Assembly (NCBI GenBank): GCA_003550325.1
Contig: QKWP01000433.1
Location: forward strand, 68,582-132,581
Length of the DNA: 64,000 nt
Direction of reading: 5' to 3'
Source of the DNA: Gigaspora rosea
Lineage: Eukaryota > Glomeromycota > Glomeromycetes > Diversisporales > Gigasporaceae
Shown here: in pieces, positions 56,754 to 64,000 of the stretch
Layout of the letters: each line of letters starts with the position of its first letter
Numbering within the stretch: the stretch's first letter is position 1
Notes under the pieces: model-generated
Told to the model about the DNA's origin: nothing
The model's input: the letters and a program-made list of their open reading frames with translations, nothing else
Database searches by the model: none
Made by a program: the position numbers and the translations under genes

Positions 56754-59104
56754 TAGGGCTCCTATCGGATCGGACCGAACCGGACTTTTGTCAAGTTTGA
56801 ATCCGGTTCGATTTTCGAACCGAACTCGAACTTTTTGTTTCGAACTTTTTAGTCAAGTTCGAGTTCAGTCTGGGTTCGGTCCGAAGTTTGTCAAACTAGT
56901 TTGAAATCTGAATTAGTGATATGAATCGAAAATAGATTAATCGATTAGTTGATCGAGTTGGCAACTAATCGATTGACTATTACAAACACGATTTTAATCG
57001 ATTAACCAACTAATCGATTAATCGATTAATTGATTTACATATATCTTTAAGTACAAACATTTTCAAATACATAAAATAAAATACATTAATCTAACACAAA
57101 TCGTATATATTGTACAGCTTGTATTGCTTCGCTTCCATTTACTAAATGCCTAACCCTAACCTTAGTTCTCATCTTAACTCTAAGCTAACCCAATGCTAAA
57201 GCCAATGCGAAAAAGCCAACAGCAAATACAAACACAACAGAAACGTCGCTAACGGCACCAAAGAGTAACGTACAATGGCCATCTATTCCGAATAATACCT
57301 GTTACCTAAAATGAAGAGTTAGCATGTACATGAATACGACAATTAAACTGATAAAAAAAAAAAAAAGCACACAACCTAACGCCGAATACGTTCCCAAATC
57401 GCTTGTAATTGAAGAACTTGAAATCAACCGCCAGCTGAATGAAACCCGAAGCTATAACCTAAAGAAAGAACAAAGAAAATAATGAAAGACATAAGAAACT
57501 TATCTGTACGCTCTCAAATCCNCGGACCGAACCGGACTTTTGTCAAGTTTGAATCCGGTTCGATTTTCGAACCGAACTCGAACTTTTTGTTTCGAACTTT
57601 TTAGTCAAGTTCGAGTTCGGTCCGGGTTCGGTCCGAAGTTTGTCAAACTAGTTTGAAATCTGAATTAGTGATATGAATCGAAAATAGATTAATCGATTAG
57701 TTGATCGAGTTGGCAACTAATCGATTGACTATTACAAACACGATTTTAATCGATTAACCAACTAATCGATTAATCGATTAATCGATTTTCAACTAATCGA
57801 TTAATTGATTTACATATATCATTAAGTACAAACATTTTCAAATACATAAAATAAAATACGTTAATCTAACACAAATCGTATATATTGTACAGCTTGTATT
57901 GCTTCGCTACCATTTACTAAATGCCTAACCCTAACCTTAGTTCTCATCTTAACTCTAAGCTAACCCAATGCTAAAGCCAATGCGAAAAAGCCAACAGCAA
58001 ATACAAACACAACAGAAACGTCGCTAACGGCACCAAAGAGTAACGTACAATGGCCATCTATTCCGAATAATACCTGTTACCTAAAATGAAGAGTTAGCAT
58101 GTACATGAATACGACAATTAAACTGATAAAAAAAAAAAAAAGCACACAACCTAACGCCGAATACGTTCCCAAATCGCTTGTAATTGAAGAACTTGAAATC
58201 AACCGCCAGCTGAATGAAACCCGAAGCTATAACCTAAAGAAAGAACAAAGAAAATAATGAAAGACATAAGAAACTTATCTGTACGCTCTCAAATCTGAAG
58301 AATCAAAGCCAAACCGTCCGAAAGAGGAAATCCGAAGCTGTAACCAGAAGAAAAAGTGAAAGAAATTTTAGTACTATAATACAACAAAACAAAAGACAAG
58401 AAAAAAAAAAAGAACCAAAACTTATATTACGTATGACCCACCACCGATTACGTTCTCAAATCCGAACTCAAAACCTAACCGCTTGATGAAGGAAACCCGA
58501 AGCTATAGCTTGAAGAACGAAAAAAAGGTTAGTACTATAATACAACAAAACAAAAGACAAAAAAGGGAACAAAAACTTAGCTGTACACAATCGAAGAACA
58601 CGAAGCTCAACCGTTTAACAATGACGATACCAACATGACAATTATGACACCAACGAAGACGCCAACGAAGATGTCAACGACGACACCAACTACGACACCA
58701 ACGACGGAGCGACACTAAAAAAAAAGTCAATTAGTAAAAAGAAAACGATACAAAAAAAAACTACAGAACTAAGTAAAAAAGCTTTTTTACTTAACAATTC
58801 AGGATTTGCGATCATTCTTGGATCATGCTTTGGAAATTTCAAAATCGATCGGTTGATAATCTATTTCCATAAAAGGTGTGATTGATGCTAACCATTTATG
58901 GTATATTCCCGGACTGTAGTATAAATATTCGAACTTCAAACTAGTTTGACAAACTTCGGACTGAACCGAACTGAACTCTTAACTGAGTTTGAGTCTGGTT
59001 CGAAGTTTGAAACTAGCAAAATTTAGAGTTCGAGTTCGGTTCGATCCCGGATCGGATCCGAACTGGACCGAACCCGAACCGAACATAGGAGCACTAATAC
59101 ATAA
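56746..59104. mobile_element. 2.3-kb hAT-like element with internal duplication
   Basis: The element at 56754-59096 has ends TAGKGCTCCTAT, flanked by identical 8-mers ATACATAA (56746-56753, 59097-59104). Ends are rich in CGGACCGAACCGG-type words. The interior has ATCGATTA clusters, a ~750-bp direct duplication and a 'gacaccaacga' short tandem (58620-58715). No transposase found. A relative's right end is at 1-123. Confidence 0.9.
56771..58295. repeat. ~750-bp direct tandem duplication with N at the join
   Basis: 56771-57520 and 57523-58295 are nearly identical; the second has an extra ATCGATT block of about 20 bp. The base 57522 between them is N. It could be a real tandem duplication or an assembly join. 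Confidence 0.85.
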
Positions 59105-59480
59105 GGACAAAATTATTTCAGGTTCTAAAACCCGAAATTAAAATTTGAAGACGAAATTGTTTTTGACCTATTTTACTTAAAAGATGAAATTATTTGATAC
59201 TTTTTTTGAATAGATGAAATTATAAGGAACATATCTATATAAATTTTATTTGCTCTTACTTATAAAAAAATTTAATTTTCTCTAATGAAGATGAAATAGG
59301 CCTTTTTCAAAAATCAATTTCTGTGGCATCACTAGTTACAACCTATATAAATCTATATATAATAATTTAATTTTTAGCAAATTAGGCTAAATTTGTATGT
59401 AATAATTGAATTTTTAGCAAATTTATATGATTTTAGGAGTGGCAAAATCTTCAAATTTATGCAAATCCTTTATGACCTAT
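59105..59480. other. Gene-free stretch before the gypsy remnant
   Basis: AT-rich; a long terminal repeat might be expected here but none can be identified without a second copy. Confidence 0.35.
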
Positions 59481-62400
59481 ATTAGTACTGCTGCAGGAAA
59501 ATGAGAAAGAAATTGATCCTATAGTCCTTCTTGCTCAACAAATTGGAAATATGGTACTACAAATACAATGTGCTCCTGCTTCTATATTAATTTCTCTAAA
59601 GCTCAACCCTATGTGCTCAATCTAATTACTTATTCTAAGTTTTGCTCTGGGGAGCAAAATCCAATTTCATAGCTCGAAGATATTTTTGAGGCAAATTAAG
59701 TCTAGGACAAGAGAAAATTTAATAATTGTACTGAAACTCAAGTGAGCTGCAGCCATGTAGTGAGTTACTAATCAGGCACAATTGTTGCCCATCAATCAAT
59801 GGAATAACTAGGCTGCACCGAATTGAAGTTTCTGGCTCTCTTTTATTACCTAATTCAGAACCTCTGTGTTAGAAAATAAGTGGTTTGCCCAGCTTACCCA
59901 AAGAAAACAAGGCCTATTGAAGATGTCGATTCCTACCATATCACCTTCGAAGAATTATTATGAAGGGTCGAAGCCAGAGGATATCAATACCCTGATAGTA
60001 CAAAAGTACAGATATTTATAAATGGTCTTCAAACTGAACTTTCTTTTTCTGTAGCTCCATTTATGCTCATACCATTGCTGCTATATATTAATAGAAAAAG
60101 GTATTTAAAACTTTATTTAAACAGAGTACTACTCTTTTTAATCCTTACCTACTTTCTGTTACCTATGCACCAGTCCCTCCAAATTCTAATTCTCAAGTGA
60201 GTATTCTCTCTGCTATCTCTCTTTGAGTAGAAATGCCATCAAAAACAGAAGAAGCTATAGTTAAGTTGGGAGAAACCTTTAAGGCTATGGTAACTCAGAT
60301 AAAAGAAAATTGGTATCTGCCTCGAAGAAACTAGAATAATCAACCCCGTTATTCTTGTTATCAGTATGGGCAAACCAGACATTATGCATGAGACTGTTAC
60401 CAATCTCTTTAAATAAATAATCAAAAGATGTAGCCATTAGGAGTAATGCAATTCCTGTTAACCAAAATAAATAATACCAGAATAATTTTCCTGTTGACCC
60501 TAGTAGTAATAAACATAACTCAAATAATGCTATACTTTTTTAAACCTTATAAAGGATGACCAAATGTTTATAACTAGTAAGAAAGGTAAGAGGCCTATAT
60601 GGTCCACTAGGCTTAAGCGGCAACGAACTGAGGAGGATTTAGCAACTAGTGCTCCAATGAAGAACTGTGAACAAAAATTTAAAACTTTCTGCACCACAAG
60701 TGAAAACTAGTAAAGCTATAACAGTCTGCAAAAAGAAATTCTTTGAGAACTCTCTGCAAATATCTGCTTTGGTGAGCTTTATTCAGTTGTAGCTGATATT
60801 CATAATAAACAAGCTAATATTACTATCAGCAGTTACTTTGATCAGTCCCTTTGATGCATACTGAGTTTGTGAAGAGACTTAAAAAAATGCTGCACTGAAA
60901 TAAAAAGCTCATAACTATGTTAATCTCTAGCCCACTCCAACTTCAACTGCTTTGTATTGTAATGCAGTAGTATTTAATAAAGTAATACCCTTGATTGTCA
61001 ATAGTATTTCATTCAGGAGTGTTGTCTCCTCTAACCTATTAAGCGATTTGGGAGTGAAAGTCAAAAGTCCTTCCAGGTGAACATGGTTAATGTTCATGAC
61101 CAAATTAAGAGAACAATTGGTAATATTTTGAATTTCTATTTGTTGTTAGAGGAATAAAAATTTCTATTAACATAGTTGTAAGTGATGCAGTGTCATATCA
61201 AGCTAATATCAAAAATGATTGGTTGTCTAAAGTTCATGTCAAGATAGATTGTAACTCTTCAGAAATGACCTTCCAGTAGGAAGATAATGAGGTTGTAATT
61301 CCTGTTGAATTTCGTTAATTGCAATATATTCCTATTCAAGAAAATAACTATCTACAGGAAGAAAGTCAAAGTAACGAAAAAGTAGTCAATGAAGGTATCA
61401 AGTCAGAAGAAGAAGAAAAGAAAGTGAATACGAAGAAGAAAAAGAGTTGGAAGAATGATTGTATGGGTTTTTTAAAGAGAAAGAAGTTGCTTATTCTATA
61501 TCTCATAGTCTATACTTTACCTCCCTATGTAACGAAATTTTATAAAATTATTGAAGAATCTGTTTCGATAAAAATTTTTCTGATTATTGATGCTCACAGG
61601 CCTCTAGTAGCCCATCGATTTAAAAATAGTTTCAATAGAAGAACAAGGTGCTTTGAAGTGTGGTAGAATGAGGAGAACAAAATAATGAAGAAGCAGGACA
61701 ACATTTCTGAAGATTTAGTAGAAGAGATAGATTTCTTTTTTAATAGAATTTTTAAATAGCTTTGGAACTTACTTTGGATAAATCAAGATAAAGGAGTAGG
61801 ATAGACTAAATAAACTCCTTTTTATGTATCAGGAACTCTTTTGCTTGGTCTTTCTCAAATTTCAGAAAAATTAATTCAGTTTACCACTGAATTCTTACTA
61901 TAAATGTTCTCCTATAAAATAAAAAGCATATTGGACACCATAAAGAAGGATTTTTGAAAAATAAAATGCACAGATGCTAAAGGCTCATATTATTCAGCCC
62001 TCTGCGAGTCCCTAAGCCTCCCCTATAGTGCTAGTTAATCAGAAAGATAAAATTTGATTTTGTATAAATTACTGGCAACTCAATGCACAGTGACTAAAAA
62101 AAAACAGTTATCCCCTACCTGTTATCATAATCTTTTTGACACCCTTAAAAACTTAGTATGGCATACTTCACTTGATTTGGTAGTGTGTACTAGCAAATTG
62201 AAGTAGACCCAAATGATAAGAAGAAAACTGCATTTTATATACCATCTCGGGACATATGAGTTTAATGTTATGCCTTTTGGCCTGACTAATGCCTTTGCTA
62301 CATTTTAACACCTAATAGATAAAATCTTTCATAGCATTAATGAAAAATTTGACATTGTATATCTTGAGGATATTAATATTTTTTCTTCTTTTTTAAATTT

Positions 62401-64000
62401 ACATCTTCAGCATCTAGCAGAAGTTTTCCAATACTTGAAAGGCTGGATTAGAGCTGAATCCTGGTAAATACCATTTTGCTAAAAAGAAGCTTTGGTTCCG
62501 CAGTTCAAAATTTTCTAGTCCCAAACAATTTACGGCAACTTCATGGGTTTCTGAACTTGGCATCTTACTATAGATGATTTATTCAAGATTTTTATAAACT
62601 GTCCTGGCTACTTAAAGAAAAATAAAAGTTTTATATAGACTCAAGAACAACAGGTGGCCTTTCAAAATTTGAAAACTAAACTTATTTCAGTGCTTATACA
62701 TGCCTATTCTGATTTTGATAAAAAATTTTTATCTTTATTAATTCATCTGGCAGGGCCCTTGAATCAATTCTTTTTCAATTGGATGATAAAGGTTAGGAAA
62801 GGGTAATTTTTTATGCTAGCAGGACCATGACCCCTGCTTAAAAAAATTATTTTGTAACAGAGCAGGAATGCTTAGTTGTGATTTGGTCTATCTTATTTTT
62901 TGACAATTGCTTCATGTGACTAAGTTTATGATAGTCACAAACAATTCAGCCCAAGTTTTTATTTAGCCAGAAGCTCTCTTATGGTCAGCTTGCTTGCTAG
63001 ATATTGACCTTACATAAGTATGACTTTGATATTCAATACTATGCCAGAAAATGACATATGGTAATAACACCTATTGTTTTTCTCAATCATTGATGAATCA
63101 GATGCTTTCTCTGAAGTAACACAATTCTAACCATCAACCTTTTTTTGAATTTTAATTATCTTTACCTTAATTCTTATCTACAACCTCTTTCTAAAAATTT
63201 TTGATAATATTATTGTATACCCACATAACCTTATTTAGATGAACTCTATAACCTATTAAACCTACATGAAATATCTTAACAATTCTATGGCTTATAAGCT
63301 GCAACAACAAAAAATACTACAAACAAAACTAGATACTATGTTCTTATTAATAAAATTTTATATAAAAAATCCAGACAGTCATATACTCTCTAAATTTCTT
63401 TAACTTCTCTTACTCACGAAGTCTCCGCTATCCTTTTTAGTTTATACTCAGACACCAAGTCCAAACATTTTAACTTTCAGTTCACTATTCAACAAGTTAC
63501 ACAAAGGTTCCTCTAGCCCAAATGGAAGAAAATATAAAAAAATATATCAAGTCTTGTAACCCATATTAGTACTGAGGAAAACCTAGAATGTATAAATCTC
63601 TTTTTTCGATTAAAATTGGCCAACCTTTTGATCAAGTCAGAATCAATATTATTGGACTATTAGCTTCAACTAAATTCAGAAAAAAAGTATATTGTGATCA
63701 CTACAGAATATCTAACAAAGTGGCTAGAGGCATGTGCCATTTCAGAAGCTAATGCACCTATCGCAGCATTATTTATTGCTGAAGAAATTATATGTTAGGA
63801 TGGTTGTCCAAAAATCTTTTGTCCAACCAAGAATAACATTTTAACAAACTCTTAGTAGATGCTGTATGCACCTAGTTCCAAGTTGACTATTATTATTCTA
63901 CTGCATACTACCCCAGACTAACAGGTTGGTCAAGCGGTTCAACTTAACATTCTGTGAGGTTCTGTTCAAATGCACCCTGCAATTTAGAAGAAACTGTGAC
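59480..64000 (+). pseudogene. Ty3/gypsy-type Gag-Pol remnant, cut by the window end
   Basis: Plus strand, many stops and frame changes, domains in canonical order. A Gag-like block (RVEARGYQYPDSTKVQIFINGL) lies near 59960-60030. A damaged CCHC knuckle (CYQYGQTRHYA.DC) is near 60350. A protease/linker region (SINIVVSDAVSYQANI..DWLSKV) lies near 61150-61260, followed by a glutamate- and lysine-rich frame 61319-61666. Reverse-transcriptase blocks follow at 62080-62500 (PFGLTNAF; YLED where YLDD is expected). An RNase H-like FYASRT...EQECL lies near 62800-62880. Integrase-like sequence is near 63640-63950. The order protease, RT, RNase H, integrase marks Ty3/gypsy. Long dead. Confidence 0.87.

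Overview
The window looks like a transposon-rich stretch of a glomeromycotan fungal genome, most probably Rhizophagus or a close relative. The organism is inferred from content, not from a search. The signs are very AT-rich sequence, short GT-AG introns of 60-130 nt, members of a TKL-type kinase family that share an EWIPF(D/E)KL leader and a C-x2-C...C-x2-C knuckle, an AIG1-like GTPase, and many MULE, hAT, mariner-like, LINE and gypsy remnants. No tRNA, rRNA, CRISPR array or bacterial-type operon was seen.

Layout. 1-4.5 kb: an hAT-like end, short repeats, and a decayed minus-strand MULE transposase split by a TA-flanked MITE. 4.9-7.3 kb: a multi-exon pseudogene of a fungal family, with a 153-bp MITE in its coding sequence. 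8.8-14.6 kb: a 5.1-kb Mutator-like element with a perfect 9-bp target duplication, transposase (FAR1-like, DDE, SWIM) and OTU-protease segments; it carries a nested MITE and itself splits an older gene. 15-20 kb: GC-richer sequence, a decayed partial copy of the kinase gene at 36-39 kb, and a second kinase pseudogene. 20-27.4 kb: small MITEs and minisatellites, and a 3.6-kb hAT-like element (8-bp target duplication) that appears to contain a Helitron with its own tandem arrays and one exon. 27.7-29.4 kb: an apparently intact four-exon GTPase gene, minus strand. 32.7-38.9 kb: an apparently intact kinase gene with five or six tandem in-phase 'N-lobe plus zinc-knuckle' exons before one complete kinase domain; a foldback element lies in its first intron. 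39-59 kb: almost entirely repeats, including an hAT-like element holding a leucine-rich-repeat fragment, a LINE 3' end split by nested MITEs, two foldback elements and an hAT-like element with an internal 0.75-kb duplication. 59.5-64 kb: a decayed Ty3/gypsy polyprotein running off the end.

Only the GTPase and the modular kinase can be read end to end without repair. The strongest observations are the modular kinase, several target-site duplications that give exact insertion boundaries and a relative order of insertions, and a small hairpin at two distant loci whose stem pairs differ in a compensatory way. All motif calls were made by eye; family names from memory are flagged.
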